Positions 25,643 to 35,096 are shown, counted from the stretch's first letter. The stretch: DNA of 64,000 nt from an uncultured Sulfitobacter sp. (GCA_937138475.1 CAKZPD010000004.1:1-64000); one strand, 5' to 3'. Notes: generated by a model not told the origin, from the letters alone. Program-made: numbers and translations.

Positions 25643-26376
25643 GTCCGGCCCAGACCCTCAAACCAACGCACCGCATCCGCGAACCCGCGCGCGACGCAGA
25701 CCCCCGGCGGCGGCGCAGGGCGGCGCACCATATAAACCGGCAGCCCAAGCGCCCGCGCTGCCATCAGCTTGGATGCGCTGGCCGCGCCGCCGACGTTCCG
25801 GCAAATCAGACCGCTCAGCCCAAGCTGTTTGAACAGGCTCATTTCATCTTCAACGCTGAACGGGGCCTGACCGAACTGAAACGTCAAAAAGGGCCAGGGC
25901 GGCGCGATGTCATGCTGCTCAAGCTGCCGCAGGAACACGCGATCGCCTGCAAACCGCTTAAACTCGGGGATCGACGCACGGCCGGTATTGGCCAGAACAC
26001 GCGCCCCTGCGGGCAGGGCCTGCACCGCTTGGGCGATGCTATCGACCGCATGCCAAATGTCCCCCGCCTGGGCCGTCCAGCACGGGCGCAAGACCCGCAC
26101 ATAAGGCAAGGACCGCCGCCCGCAAGCCTCGGCGATGCGCAGGCTTTGGCCCGCCTCGAACCCATGGCCTGCATCAATCACGGCGGCCAATGGCGTCCCG
26201 GCCACGACAGCGGCGACATCCTCGCAAATCTGACCTTCGGGCCGCGCCAGCCGATCCGGTTCACGCTGGCACACCGTCACCTGCTGACCCACTGCACGCA
26301 ATTCCCGCACGATCTGCGCCGCCTCGGGGGTTCCGGCAACAACCAGCACGGGATCAGGGGCGGGGGTGATCGACAT
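25633..26376 (-). CDS. cobK: Precorrin-6A reductase
   Basis: CobK/CbiJ reduces precorrin-6A (or its cobalt form) in cobalamin synthesis. The protein has 247 residues. The N-terminal VLVVAGTPEAAQIVREL is the glycine-rich start, and the second domain has VLANTGRASIPEFKRF and the family motif in [31 protein letters not shown]. The rest of the pathway is not in this window, so this gene is detached from the cob cluster. The B12-dependent ribonucleotide reductase nrdJ (35289-38939) is a local consumer of the product. An MFS gene starts divergently 75 bp away. Confidence 0.9.
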   Translation of the reverse strand: MSITPAPDPVLVVAGTPEAAQIVRELRAVGQQVTVCQREPDRLARPEGQICEDVAAVVAGTPLAAVIDAGHGFEAGQSLRIAEACGRRSLPYVRVLRPCWTAQAGDIWHAVDSIAQAVQALPAGARVLANTGRASIPEFKRFAGDRVFLRQLEQHDIAPPWPFLTFQFGQAPFSVEDEMSLFKQLGLSGLICRNVGGAASASKLMAARALGLPVYMVRRPAPPPGVCVARGFADAVRWFEGLGRTCD

Positions 26377-26451
26377 GGTGCGACCATAAACAGCATGGTG
26401 CCCCGCGCAAGACCCCTTGCAGCCGCAGCCATCCCGGATTACGGGAAATGC

Positions 26452-27675
26452 ATGACATTAATTGATGACAGCCGCGCCCGCCGCAACGTTGCCGTTCTGG
26501 TCGCCGCCCAGGCGTTTCTTGGCAGCCAGATCACCATGATATTCGTGATCGGCGGTCTTGCCGGGCAACAGCTTTCGCCCAATGTATGCCTGGCCACCCT
26601 GCCGATCTCGCTGATCGTCTTTGGCTCAATGACCACGGCGCCATGGCTGTCCTCGGTCATGCAGCGCTTTGGACGGCGCGCGGGGTTTGTCCTGGGCGCG
26701 ATCGGCGGGCTGCTCGGCGCGGCCCTCAGCGCCTATGCGGTGACCCAAGACAATTTCTGGATCTTCCTTGCCGGCAGCTATCTGACCGGCATCTATATGT
26801 CCTCTCAGGGGTTTTTCCGCTTTGCCGCCGCTGACCGGGCCTCGGACAGTTACCGGCCCAAAGCCATTTCCTATGTGATGGCCGGCGGGCTGATTTCCGC
26901 CGTGATCGGCCCGCAACTGGTGGGCTATATCACCAGCCACAGCGCCGATGCCACGGTGATGCGCTTCTTGCCGGTCTACTTTGTTGCCATGGGGTTGAAC
27001 GTGCTGGGCATGCTGCTGTTTGCCTTCCTCGATATCCCCACACCCGAACGGCCCAGCCAAGACAGCCCGCGTGGCCGCAGCCGGCTTGAGCTGCTGAAAA
27101 CCCCGCGCATCGCCGTCGCCGTTATCTGCGCCATGGTGTCTTACGCGCTGATGAACCTGGTCATGACCTCAACGCCGCTGGCGGTCGTGGGCTGCGGCTA
27201 TGATGTCGCGGATGCCTCGAATGTCGTGACCAGCCATGTGTTGGCGATGTTCGCGCCGTCGTTCTTTACCGGGCACCTGATCGCCCGCTTTGGCGTCGAA
27301 CGCGTCATGGGGCTGGGGCTGATCATCCTTGCAGGCGCAGGCGCCGTCGCCCTAAGCGGCGTGGCCCTTTCGCAGTTCTTTGTCGCGCTGGTGCTGTTGG
27401 GGCTGGGCTGGAATTTTGGCTTTATCGGGGCGACCACCATGCTGGCTTCGGCACACGCGCCCCATGAACGGGGCCGCATGCAGGGCCTCAATGACCTGTT
27501 GGTCTTTGGCGGTGTCACGCTGGCCTCGCTGGCCTCGGGGGGGTTGATGAACTGTTCTGGCGGTGATCCCGCTCAGGGCTGGGCCGCCGTGAATATGGCC
27601 ATGGTGCCGTTTCTGGCCCTGGCCGGGGGCGCGCTGATCTGGCTGATGCTTAGCCCCAAGACCCGCAACGCCTGA
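26452..27675 (+). CDS. MFS transporter
   Basis: A 407-residue polytopic inner-membrane protein with about 12 hydrophobic spans. The loop between spans 2 and 3 carries the GRRAGFVLG version of the MFS motif, and the central cytosolic loop (IPTPERPSQDSPRGRSRLELLKTPRI) separates the two six-helix halves. A second family pattern, HERGRMQGLNDLLVFGG, follows span 10. The substrate is unknown; similar proteins in Rhodobacterales are simply called MFS. The start at 26452 is supported by the onset of hydrophobic sequence; the longer frame upstream is antisense to cobK. Divergent from cobK. Confidence 0.88.
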   Translation: MTLIDDSRARRNVAVLVAAQAFLGSQITMIFVIGGLAGQQLSPNVCLATLPISLIVFGSMTTAPWLSSVMQRFGRRAGFVLGAIGGLLGAALSAYAVTQDNFWIFLAGSYLTGIYMSSQGFFRFAAADRASDSYRPKAISYVMAGGLISAVIGPQLVGYITSHSADATVMRFLPVYFVAMGLNVLGMLLFAFLDIPTPERPSQDSPRGRSRLELLKTPRIAVAVICAMVSYALMNLVMTSTPLAVVGCGYDVADASNVVTSHVLAMFAPSFFTGHLIARFGVERVMGLGLIILAGAGAVALSGVALSQFFVALVLLGLGWNFGFIGATTMLASAHAPHERGRMQGLNDLLVFGGVTLASLASGGLMNCSGGDPAQGWAAVNMAMVPFLALAGGALIWLMLSPKTRNA

Positions 27676-27738
27676 GCAAAGCATTCCCGCTGACCCCCAC
27701 GCCCAAACTGCGGTTGCCCTCAAGAAGAACCTGCGGGA

Positions 27739-27772
27739 GCCTCCGGCGGGGATATTTAAGGAACAAAAGAAG
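27739..27772 (+). repeat. Intergenic 33-bp repeat, copy 7 (forward)
   Basis: Forward copy with one extra G (TTTAAGGAACAAAAGAAG), 63 nt after the MFS stop. With copy 8 it forms a facing pair that brackets 85 bp. Confidence 0.9.
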
Positions 27773-27857
27773 CCAAATCATCAGATTAATCTTTGGCTGC
27801 GCCGACACCTGCCAGCGCCGCCAACCGCACCGCCATAGGATGGCACGCCACCTGATA

Positions 27858-27889
27858 TTCTTTTGTTTTGAAATATCCCCGCCGGAGGC
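27858..27889 (-). repeat. Intergenic 33-bp repeat, copy 8 (reverse)
   Basis: Reverse copy with TTTTGAAATATCCCC in the centre, 50 nt beyond the stop of the squalene/phytoene synthase-like gene. The 264-bp gap 27676-27939 otherwise shows no gene. Confidence 0.88.
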
Positions 27890-27939
27890 TCCCACAGGTT
27901 GCCGCGCATCCCGACAAAGGATTTGCGCGCGCCGTTTGC

Positions 27940-28713
27940 TCAGGACCAGCGCCACAGCGCCAGCGCCCGTTGCAACGGCGATATCGCAAGGGCATCGGCT
28001 GCAACCCGTCTGGGGCTGATATGCACCTGGCCCAGCAGGATTTCCCCGCTCCAGGCTTCGGTCAGGGCGGCGGCGGCACTGCGGCCCACAGCGCGGCGCA
28101 GGGGGCGGCGTTTCATGTGCTGCCGCGCCTCTTGGGCCAGGGCGCGGATCGCCTCGGGGCGCCCATCAAGGAGCGGGGTTTTACCAGCCGCTTCCAGGCG
28201 CGGAATGGCTTGGAAATATCGGGCCAGGCCGAGGGCCGCGCCAAGCCGCAGCACTTTGCTTTGGGCCGTCTCGGGCGCACCCAGCGCCCGAGCGGCGGCC
28301 CACATCAGCGCGCCAGATGTATCTTCAAGGTATTGGGCGAAATGCGCCGGGTCGTCGAAAGGGGCATCGTAGATATCCCAGCGCCGCGCCGCCACCAGGC
28401 GATCCAGTAACCGCGCGCCGGGGCCATCAAGGATATCGGCCAGGGGGCTGGCCACTTCGTGGGGCTGCGGCGCTTTGCCATTGGCGATATCGTCCAGCAT
28501 ATCGCGCCACCATTGCAGGCGCATCTCGGCGATCATCGGTTCCTTGCTGGCCCAGGGGGCGCGGGCGACCTCGAGGTTGAACGCATAGAGCGGGAACAGC
28601 ACCCGCCGCGCGGCCAGTGGCCCCATCATCGCCGCCGCAAAGCGGTCAGGATCGCCTTTTTCCACCAAGGCTGCACAGCGCTGCCAATCGCCGGCTTGGG
28701 CCGCCTTACGCAT
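27940..28713 (-). CDS. Squalene/phytoene synthase superfamily protein, NDUFAF6-like
   Basis: A 257-residue protein with the all-helical isoprenoid synthase fold of the squalene/phytoene synthase superfamily. The pattern MGPLAARRVLFPLYAFNLEVARAPW, MIAEMRLQWWRDMLDDI, LADILDG and RRWDIYDAPFDD is seen, but the canonical DxxxD motifs of true phytoene synthases are not clear, so it more likely belongs to the NDUFAF6-like group associated with respiratory complex I assembly. No carotenoid genes are near. The start at 28713 overlaps the cimA stop by 8 bp, so it is coupled to cimA. Confidence 0.75.
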   Translation of the reverse strand: MRKAAQAGDWQRCAALVEKGDPDRFAAAMMGPLAARRVLFPLYAFNLEVARAPWASKEPMIAEMRLQWWRDMLDDIANGKAPQPHEVASPLADILDGPGARLLDRLVAARRWDIYDAPFDDPAHFAQYLEDTSGALMWAAARALGAPETAQSKVLRLGAALGLARYFQAIPRLEAAGKTPLLDGRPEAIRALAQEARQHMKRRPLRRAVGRSAAAALTEAWSGEILLGQVHISPRRVAADALAISPLQRALALWRWS

Positions 28714-30316
28714 CGCGCAGCAGCTTCCAGCGGATGGCGTCCAGCAGCGCCTCGAATGACGCATCGACGATATTGGCCGAAACCCCCACCGTCGACCACC
28801 GCCGCCCCTGCCCGTCTTCGCTGTCGATAATGACGCGGGTCACCGCCTCGGTGCCGCCTTGGGTGATGCGCACCTTGAAATCAACCAGGTGCATGTCCTC
28901 GATCACGCTGGAATAGCGGCCCAGATCCTTGGCCAGCGCCTTGGCCAGCGCATTGACCGGCCCGCGATCCGATCCGGCCTCATCCAGGCTTTCGGAAACA
29001 GACAGCTTCTTTTCGCCGTCCACCTTCACCACCACGACCGCTTCGGACAGGCTGATGGTTTGGTTATACTTGTTTTTGCGCCGCTCGACCGTGACGCGAT
29101 AGCGTTTGACCTCGAAAAATTCGGGCATTTGGCCCAGTGCGTCGCGGGCCAGCAGCTCAAAACTGGCCTGCGCCGTATCATAGGCATAGCCTTCGGCCTC
29201 GCGCAGTTTGATCCGCTCAAGAATTGCGCCAAGGGCCGGATCCTTGGGCGCCACCGTCAGGCCGGCGCTTTCCAGACGTTTGCGCAGGTTCGATTGCCCG
29301 GCCTGGTTCGACATGGGGATGACCCGCGCGTTGCCGATTTGGCCGGGATCAACGTGCTCATAGGTGCTGGGGTCTTTCAAAATGGCGCTGGCGTGCAGCC
29401 CGGCCTTATGGGCAAAAGCCGATGACCCGACAAAGGCCGCCTGCTTGAGCGGCACCCGGTTCAGGATTTCATCCAGGTTGCGACTGACCCTGGTCAGACC
29501 TTTCAGCCCGGCAAGGGTGATCCCGGTTTCAAACTGGCTGGCATAGGGCGCCTTAAGCAGCAAGATCGGGATCAGCGTGGTCAGATTGGCATTGCCGCAG
29601 CGCTCGCCCAGACCATTCAGCGTGCCCTGCACCTGGCGCACCCCGGCGTTGATCGCTGCAAGACTGCAGGCCACGGCATTTTCCGTATCATTATGGGTGT
29701 GGATGCCAAGGCGGTCACCGGGAATGCCCGCCGCGATCACCTGGGCGGTGATACGCCCCACCTCGTCCGGCAGGGTGCCGCCATTGGTATCGCACAGCAC
29801 CACCCAGCGCGCCCCTGCATCCAGCGCCGCGCGCACCGTGGCCAGGGCATAGTCGGGATTGGCCTTGAACCCGTCGAAAAAGTGTTCGGCGTCAAACAGC
29901 GCTTCGCGGCCCTGGGCCACCAGATGCGCAACCGAGGCCGAGATATTCTCAAGGTTTTCCTCAAGCGATATGCCCAGCGCCGCGTGGACATGGAAATCAT
30001 GGCTTTTGCCGACAAGGCAGACCGCGCCGGTGCCGGCATTCAGCACAGCCGCCAGAACATCGTCGTTCTGCGCCGACATCCCGGCGCGTTTGGTCATGCC
30101 AAAGGCGGTCATGGTCGCGCGGGTGGCGGGGGCCTTGTCGAAAAAGGCGCTGTCGGTTGGGTTGGCGCCGGGCCAGCCACCTTCGATATAGTCAACGCCC
30201 AGATCATCCAGCGCAGCGGCGATCAGGTGCTTTTCCTCGGTGGAAAACTGCACGCCCTGGGTTTGCTGACCATCCCGTAGCGTGGTGTCATAAATATATA
30301 CGCGGTCTTTAATCAT
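28706..30316 (-). CDS. cimA: Citramalate synthase
   Basis: CimA condenses pyruvate and acetyl-CoA to citramalate, the start of a threonine-independent isoleucine route. The protein has 536 residues, of the LeuA/homocitrate synthase family: YDTTLRDGQQTQGVQFS at the start, CDTNGGTLP and GIHTHNDTENAVA with the metal-binding His pair, QGTLNGLGERCGNANL, and a C-terminal LeuA-type regulatory domain from about residue 400. The start has GGGGTGA upstream. A 20-bp AT palindrome lies between it and cysS. It is distinguished from LeuA by length and by the EKHLIAAALDDLGVDYIEGGWPG stretch, which is CimA-like. Confidence 0.93.
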   Translation of the reverse strand: MIKDRVYIYDTTLRDGQQTQGVQFSTEEKHLIAAALDDLGVDYIEGGWPGANPTDSAFFDKAPATRATMTAFGMTKRAGMSAQNDDVLAAVLNAGTGAVCLVGKSHDFHVHAALGISLEENLENISASVAHLVAQGREALFDAEHFFDGFKANPDYALATVRAALDAGARWVVLCDTNGGTLPDEVGRITAQVIAAGIPGDRLGIHTHNDTENAVACSLAAINAGVRQVQGTLNGLGERCGNANLTTLIPILLLKAPYASQFETGITLAGLKGLTRVSRNLDEILNRVPLKQAAFVGSSAFAHKAGLHASAILKDPSTYEHVDPGQIGNARVIPMSNQAGQSNLRKRLESAGLTVAPKDPALGAILERIKLREAEGYAYDTAQASFELLARDALGQMPEFFEVKRYRVTVERRKNKYNQTISLSEAVVVVKVDGEKKLSVSESLDEAGSDRGPVNALAKALAKDLGRYSSVIEDMHLVDFKVRITQGGTEAVTRVIIDSEDGQGRRWSTVGVSANIVDASFEALLDAIRWKLLRDA

Positions 30317-30345
30317 AATTTCACCCCATCATATATATATTTATG

Positions 30346-30365
30346 GTAAATATAATTATATTTAC
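30346..30365. repeat. 20-bp perfect AT palindrome
   Basis: GTAAATATAATTATATTTAC is a perfect palindrome in an AT-only patch (about 30327-30364) inside an otherwise GC-rich genome. It lies between the cysS stop (30377) and the cimA start (30316) and would be part of the cimA 5' leader or an operator. Confidence 0.7.
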
Positions 30366-30376
30366 ACGCGCCCGCA

Positions 30377-31747
30377 TTATAGGTCGTCCAGCAGATCGGG
30401 GTTGAAGTCAGCCATCGGCGCAAGCTGCACACCGGCTTTGGACATCTGAACCTGAACGCCGGCGGCGACCAGCATCGTCTTGAATGCGTCCACCTTGGCA
30501 AAATCCTTGTCCTGCATTGCCTGGGCACGCAAATTGGCGAGGTGATCCGCATAAGTGCCCAGATCCCCCCCCGGCCGCGCCGGGGCTTGGGTTTGCGTGA
30601 ACCCCATGAACGCCATCGCCGCCGCCAGTGCCGAGGCCGATTCAGCATCCGATTTCGCGGATTTCGCCAAGGCGTGCATTTCGCTTAAGGCCCGCGAGGT
30701 GTTCAGATCATCGCAAAGCGCGTCGATCACCGCCTCTGGCACCCCTGCCGGGGCAGCGCCCTGGATCAGCGCCCGCCAGCCGGCCAGGGTCTTGGCGGCC
30801 TCGTCGCGCTTGCGTTCGGTCCAGTCCATGGGTTTGCGATAATGGGTCGAGAGCATCACAAAACGAATGACTTCGCCGTCTACGCCCTGATCCAAAAGAT
30901 CGCGAACGGTGAAGAAATTGCCCAAGGATTTGGACATCTTCTTGCCTTCGACCTGCAACATTTCATTGTGAAGCCAGACATTGGCAAAGCCGGCGCCGGG
31001 ATGGGCGCAGCACGATTGGGCGATTTCGTTTTCGTGGTGGGGGAACATCAGATCATTGCCGCCGCCATGGATATCGAAATGCGCCCCAAGGCGGTCAAAG
31101 GCCATGGCCGAGCATTCGATATGCCAGCCCGGACGCCCGCGCCCCCAGGGGCTGTCCCAGCCCGGCGTATCTGCATCCGAGGGTTTCCACAGAACGAAAT
31201 CCATCGGATTGCGTTTGTAGGGGGCCACTTCGACGCGGGCGCCTGCGATCATATCATCAACGGAGCGCCCCGAAAGCGCGCCATACTCCGCAAAGCTGTC
31301 GACGGCAAAAAGCACATGACCTTGCGCGGCATAGGCATTCCCCGAGGCGATCAGCTGTTCGATCATCGTGATCATTTGCGGAATATACTGGGTGGCACGC
31401 GGCATGGCATCGGGCGCCAGCGCGCCGACGCAGGACATGTCTTCGAGAAACCAGCCGATGGTTTCTTCGGTGATCTGGGCAATTGTGCGGCCGCTTTGCG
31501 CGGCGCGGGCGTTGATCTTGTCGTCGACGTCAGTGAAATTGCGCACATAGCACACATGATCCGCCCCATAGACGTGGCGCAACAGACGATAGAGCATATC
31601 AAAGACGATCACCGGCCGCGCGTTGCCCAGATGCGCCCGGTCATAGACCGTCGGCCCACACACATACATCCGCAGGTTTTTCGGGTCGATCGGCTGAAAC
31701 GCCGTGCGGGTGCGGGTTTTGGAATCGTGCAGCGTGATCTGTGCCAT
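30377..31747 (-). CDS. cysS: Cysteinyl-tRNA synthetase
   Basis: CysRS charges tRNA-Cys. The protein has 456 residues, as expected for the class I enzyme. The ATP site is [16 protein letters not shown] (HLGN for HIGH) and the second signature is [11 protein letters not shown]. The zinc ligands are the first Cys of MYVCGP, a later Cys (IECSAM) and the [15 protein letters not shown] stretch with its His and Glu. It is upstream of cimA in the same direction with a 60-bp gap. On the opposite strand a long frame runs through it without coding features. Confidence 0.97.
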   Translation of the reverse strand: MAQITLHDSKTRTRTAFQPIDPKNLRMYVCGPTVYDRAHLGNARPVIVFDMLYRLLRHVYGADHVCYVRNFTDVDDKINARAAQSGRTIAQITEETIGWFLEDMSCVGALAPDAMPRATQYIPQMITMIEQLIASGNAYAAQGHVLFAVDSFAEYGALSGRSVDDMIAGARVEVAPYKRNPMDFVLWKPSDADTPGWDSPWGRGRPGWHIECSAMAFDRLGAHFDIHGGGNDLMFPHHENEIAQSCCAHPGAGFANVWLHNEMLQVEGKKMSKSLGNFFTVRDLLDQGVDGEVIRFVMLSTHYRKPMDWTERKRDEAAKTLAGWRALIQGAAPAGVPEAVIDALCDDLNTSRALSEMHALAKSAKSDAESASALAAAMAFMGFTQTQAPARPGGDLGTYADHLANLRAQAMQDKDFAKVDAFKTMLVAAGVQVQMSKAGVQLAPMADFNPDLLDDL

Positions 31748-31841
31748 ATCGGTTTGGTCCTTGCAGCGGTCTTGGGGCGGGGCTTAGCAACTTCGGTCAT
31801 TGTTGAAAACATCAAACCGCGCCTGATCGCTGGGGATGGGA

Positions 31842-31875
31842 GCCTCCGGCGGGGATATTTAAGGAACAAAAGAAG
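31842..31875 (+). repeat. Intergenic 33-bp repeat, copy 9 (forward)
   Basis: Forward copy with TTTAAGGAACAAAAGAAG, in the 198-bp gap between the divergent cysS and aminotransferase starts. It is the only copy not close to a stop codon. Confidence 0.9.
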
Positions 31876-31945
31876 GGGGGATCGTGACGTTGACATTTGC
31901 GGCGGGCCGTGGCCCCACTGCGCGATGCGGCAAAAGGGGGGACCG

Positions 31946-33142
31946 ATGCAGGGATCACGGCGGATTGCGAATATCACGGGCGGCGGGTCGGATGGCTGGG
32001 AGGTGTTTTTGCGCGCCCGGCAGATGATTGAGGCAGGCACGCCGGTGGTGGAGCTGACCATTGGCGAGCATGACATTCGCACAGCGGCCCCGGTTTTGCA
32101 GGCGATGCACGGGGCGGCCATGGGCGGGCACACCGGCTATGCGGCGGTGCCCGGCACGCGGGCCTTGCGCGCAGCGGTGGCGGCAAGGGTCGAGGCGCGC
32201 ACCGGGGTTCCCACGCGCCCCGAGAATGTTCTGATCACCCCCGGCGGGCAGGCGGCGTTGTTTGCCGCCCATATTGCCACCTGTGATCCCGGCGACAGGG
32301 CGCTGTTTATTGATCCCTATTATGCAACTTATCCCGGCACAATTCGCGGCGCCGGGGCGGTGCCTTGCGCGGTTGCCGCACAGCCTGCCGATGATTTTCA
32401 GCCGCGCCGGGACGCGCTTGAGGCTGTGGCAGCGGGGGCGGTATCATTGCTGATCAACACGCCGAACAATCCCACCGGGGTGGTTTATGACCGCCAGACC
32501 CTGGAGGGGATTTGCGCCGTGGCGCGGCAGCATGATCTTTGGGTGATTTCCGATGAGGTCTATGACACGCAGATCTGGGAGGGCAGCCATCTGTCGATCC
32601 GGGCGATGGATGGCATGGCCGAGCGGGTTCTGGTGGTCGGATCGATGTCCAAGTCGCATGCGATGACCGGGTCGCGTTGTGGCTGGATTGTCGGCCCCGA
32701 GCAGGTGATCGCCGATTTGACCAATCTGGCCACGCATACCACCTATGGGGTGCCGGGCTATATTCAGGACGCCAGCAGCTTTGCGCTGGGGCTTGGCGGC
32801 GCATTCGAGGCCGAGATCGCAGCGCCCTTTGCCCGCCGCCGCCGCTTGGCCAAGAGCATTTTGGCCGCGCAGGACCAGGTGCGGTTGGTGCCGGCCCAGG
32901 GCGCGATGTATCTGATGCTGGACATTCGCGCCACGGGGCTGAGCGGCACGGATTTTGCCAATGCCCTGCTGGAGACCCATCATATTGCCGTCATGCCGGG
33001 GGAAAGTTTCGGCGCCGCCGCCGCCGGACATATTCGCGTGGCCATGACGGTTGAGGATCAGGTCTTTGGCCAGGCGCTTGGGCAGTTGTGCGCCTTTGCC
33101 GCCCAGTGCGCAGAGGTAAAAAACCGCCCAGAACAGGGATGA
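31946..33142 (+). CDS. Class I/II PLP-dependent aminotransferase
   Basis: A 398-residue fold-type I aminotransferase. The PLP Lys is K236 in GSMSKSHAMTGSRCGW; NTPNNPTGVVYDRQTL holds the cofactor-binding Asn and WVISDEVYD the Asp/Tyr pair. The C-terminal carboxylate-binding Arg is expected in GHIRVAMTVED. The start at 31946 follows an AAAGGGGGG ribosome site. The closest functional type is aspartate/aromatic aminotransferase, but the substrate is not fixed by sequence. Another aminotransferase of a similar class is at 42964-44175. mttB follows 205 bp downstream. Confidence 0.9.
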   Translation: MQGSRRIANITGGGSDGWEVFLRARQMIEAGTPVVELTIGEHDIRTAAPVLQAMHGAAMGGHTGYAAVPGTRALRAAVAARVEARTGVPTRPENVLITPGGQAALFAAHIATCDPGDRALFIDPYYATYPGTIRGAGAVPCAVAAQPADDFQPRRDALEAVAAGAVSLLINTPNNPTGVVYDRQTLEGICAVARQHDLWVISDEVYDTQIWEGSHLSIRAMDGMAERVLVVGSMSKSHAMTGSRCGWIVGPEQVIADLTNLATHTTYGVPGYIQDASSFALGLGGAFEAEIAAPFARRRRLAKSILAAQDQVRLVPAQGAMYLMLDIRATGLSGTDFANALLETHHIAVMPGESFGAAAAGHIRVAMTVEDQVFGQALGQLCAFAAQCAEVKNRPEQG

Positions 33143-33347
33143 AAGCGACCTTGCGTCGCAAACAGGCAAGACGGGCCGGTTCGGGGTGGCAGGGTGAAGG
33201 AAACCAACCCCGGAGCGCCCATGCAGGTGGATGTCTGTAAGATTACCTTGATTGTCCGGACCATCGGTGCCGAACGCGGGCGCGCGGCGCGGGGGCGCCC
33301 TGATTAGGCGCTTCTTCGCATTTGGACAGTAATTTTCGGAACATCAC

Positions 33348-34886
33348 ATGACACAGACAATGAACATCCGCAGCGGTGGTCGCGCCGCACGGCGGGCCGC
33401 GCGGGCCGCGCCGCTGGCCGCCAATCTACGCCCGGTGCGGGCCGGGCTTTCGGGCGGCAGCTATGGCCCGCTTAGCACGTTGGACATGGATCGCATCCAT
33501 CAGGCGGCGCTCGATGCGCTTGAGCAGATCGGCCTGGCGGATGCGCCGCCATCGGGGGTGGCCTATATGACCCAGGCCGGGGCGATCCTGGGCGATGACG
33601 GCCGCCTGCGCTTTCCGCGCGCCTTGATTGAAACCACGATTGCCCGTGCCAATCGCGCCCTGACCCTGCATGGCCGCGACCCCCGGCATGACCTGGAACT
33701 GTCGGGCACGCGTGTCCATTACGGCACCGCCGGCGCGGCCGTGCATCTGGTCGATGCTACCGGGCGCAATTACCGCGAATGTACGGTGCAAGATCTGCAT
33801 GACGCAGCGCGGATCACCGATGTTCTGGACAATATCCACTTTTTGCAGCGCCCGATGGTGTGCCGCGATATCCCCGACAACCTGGAAATGGATCTGAACA
33901 CGATCTATGCCTGCTGCGCCGGGACAACCAAACATATCGGCGTGTCCTTTACCGAACCGGACTTTGTCAAGCCGGGGCTGGAAATGCTGCACATGATTGC
34001 CGGCGGCGAAGACAAGTGGCGGGCGCGGCCCTTCGTTTCCAATTCCAACTGCTTTGTCGTGCCCCCGATGAAATTCGCCACCGAATCCTGCCTGGTGATG
34101 GAGGAATGCATTCGCGGCGGCATGCCGGTGCTGCTGCTGTCGGCCGGGCAGGCCGGGGCCACCGCGCCAGCCCCCATCGCCGGCGCCATCGTTCAGGCCG
34201 TGGCCGAATGTCTGGCCGGTCTGGTCTATGTCAACGCGGTCAAGCCGGGGCATCCGGCGATTTTCGGCACCTGGCCCTTTGTTTCGGACCTGCGCACCGG
34301 GGCCATGTCGGGCGGATCGGGCGAACAGGCCCTGCTGACGGCGGGCTGCGCGCAGATGCACCGCTATTACGACCTGCCGGGCGGCGCTGCAGCGGGGATC
34401 GCCGATGCCAAACTGCCTGATATGCAGGCCGGATGGGAACAGGCGATGTCCAACGTCATGGCCGGCATGTCGGGGCTGAACATGGTCTACGAGGCCGCCG
34501 GCATGCACGCCTCACTGCTGGGGTTCTGCCTTGAATCGCTGATCCTGGGCGATGACCTGATCGGCCAGGCCCTGCGCTGTGTGCGCGGCATCGAAGTGAC
34601 CGAAGACACCGTCTCGCTCGAGGTCATACGCAGCACCTGCCTGGGCGGTCCCGGCCACTATCTTGGCGCACCGCAAACCCTCAGCTTGATGCAAACGGAA
34701 TACATCTATCCGGCACTGGGCGACCGCAGCTCCCCCAAAGAATGGGAGGAACTGGGCAAACCCGATCTGCTCGCCAAGGCCACGGCCCGCAAACACGAGA
34801 TCCTCTCGGAACGCGCCGCCGCCCGCTTTGCTCCGGATCTCGATGCGCGCATCCGGGGCGCTTTCAACATCCACCTGCCGGCCTGA
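33348..34886 (+). CDS. MttB-superfamily methyltransferase without pyrrolysine
   Basis: A 512-residue protein of the trimethylamine methyltransferase (MttB) family. True archaeal MttB uses pyrrolysine encoded by TAG; this gene has no in-frame TAG, so it belongs to the non-pyrrolysine group that demethylates other quaternary amines such as glycine betaine (MtgB type) in the known cases. Family stretches include YTQAGAI-like AYMTQAGAILGDDG, FVSNSNCFVVPPM, LLSAGQAGATAPAP, FGTWPFVSDLRTGAMSGGSGEQAL and GLNMVYEAAGMHASLL. No corrinoid protein gene is adjacent. The substrate is inference. Confidence 0.9.
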   Translation: MTQTMNIRSGGRAARRAARAAPLAANLRPVRAGLSGGSYGPLSTLDMDRIHQAALDALEQIGLADAPPSGVAYMTQAGAILGDDGRLRFPRALIETTIARANRALTLHGRDPRHDLELSGTRVHYGTAGAAVHLVDATGRNYRECTVQDLHDAARITDVLDNIHFLQRPMVCRDIPDNLEMDLNTIYACCAGTTKHIGVSFTEPDFVKPGLEMLHMIAGGEDKWRARPFVSNSNCFVVPPMKFATESCLVMEECIRGGMPVLLLSAGQAGATAPAPIAGAIVQAVAECLAGLVYVNAVKPGHPAIFGTWPFVSDLRTGAMSGGSGEQALLTAGCAQMHRYYDLPGGAAAGIADAKLPDMQAGWEQAMSNVMAGMSGLNMVYEAAGMHASLLGFCLESLILGDDLIGQALRCVRGIEVTEDTVSLEVIRSTCLGGPGHYLGAPQTLSLMQTEYIYPALGDRSSPKEWEELGKPDLLAKATARKHEILSERAAARFAPDLDARIRGAFNIHLPA

Positions 34887-34935
34887 CCCACCGCCAAATC
34901 AACGCCCGCTTGGACCCTGCCCCACGGCACCGGCC

Positions 34936-34971
34936 CAGGCGGGCAGGGTCCAGGCGGGCAGGGTCCAGGCG
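34936..34971 (+). repeat. 15-bp tandem repeat after the mttB-like gene
   Basis: CAGGCGGGCAGGGTC twice plus a further 6 bp, immediately before repeat copy 10. It is in the 402-bp gap 34887-35288, which also contains repeat copy 10 and the hairpin region. Confidence 0.75.
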
Positions 34972-34978
34972 CCCGGCC

Positions 34979-35011
34979 CTTCTTTTGTTCTTAAATATCC
35001 CCGCCGGAGGC
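34979..35011 (-). repeat. Intergenic 33-bp repeat, copy 10 (reverse)
   Basis: Intact reverse copy 92 nt past the mttB-like gene stop. Confidence 0.9.
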
Positions 35012-35096
35012 CCCAAAGCGCCCCACACGACCAGCCGCCGGCGATTATCCCCCAAACCCTAACCCGCGCCTTCCATTCACCGCGCCGCACCACCCC

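Noticed and set aside
30842-31945. Long plus-strand open frame through cysS joined to the aminotransferase
   Set aside because: It is antisense to a clear cysteinyl-tRNA synthetase and has no family features before residue 369; the real aminotransferase starts at 31946 with a ribosome site.
33348-34886. Pyrrolysine-containing trimethylamine methyltransferase
   Set aside because: No in-frame TAG interrupts the gene.
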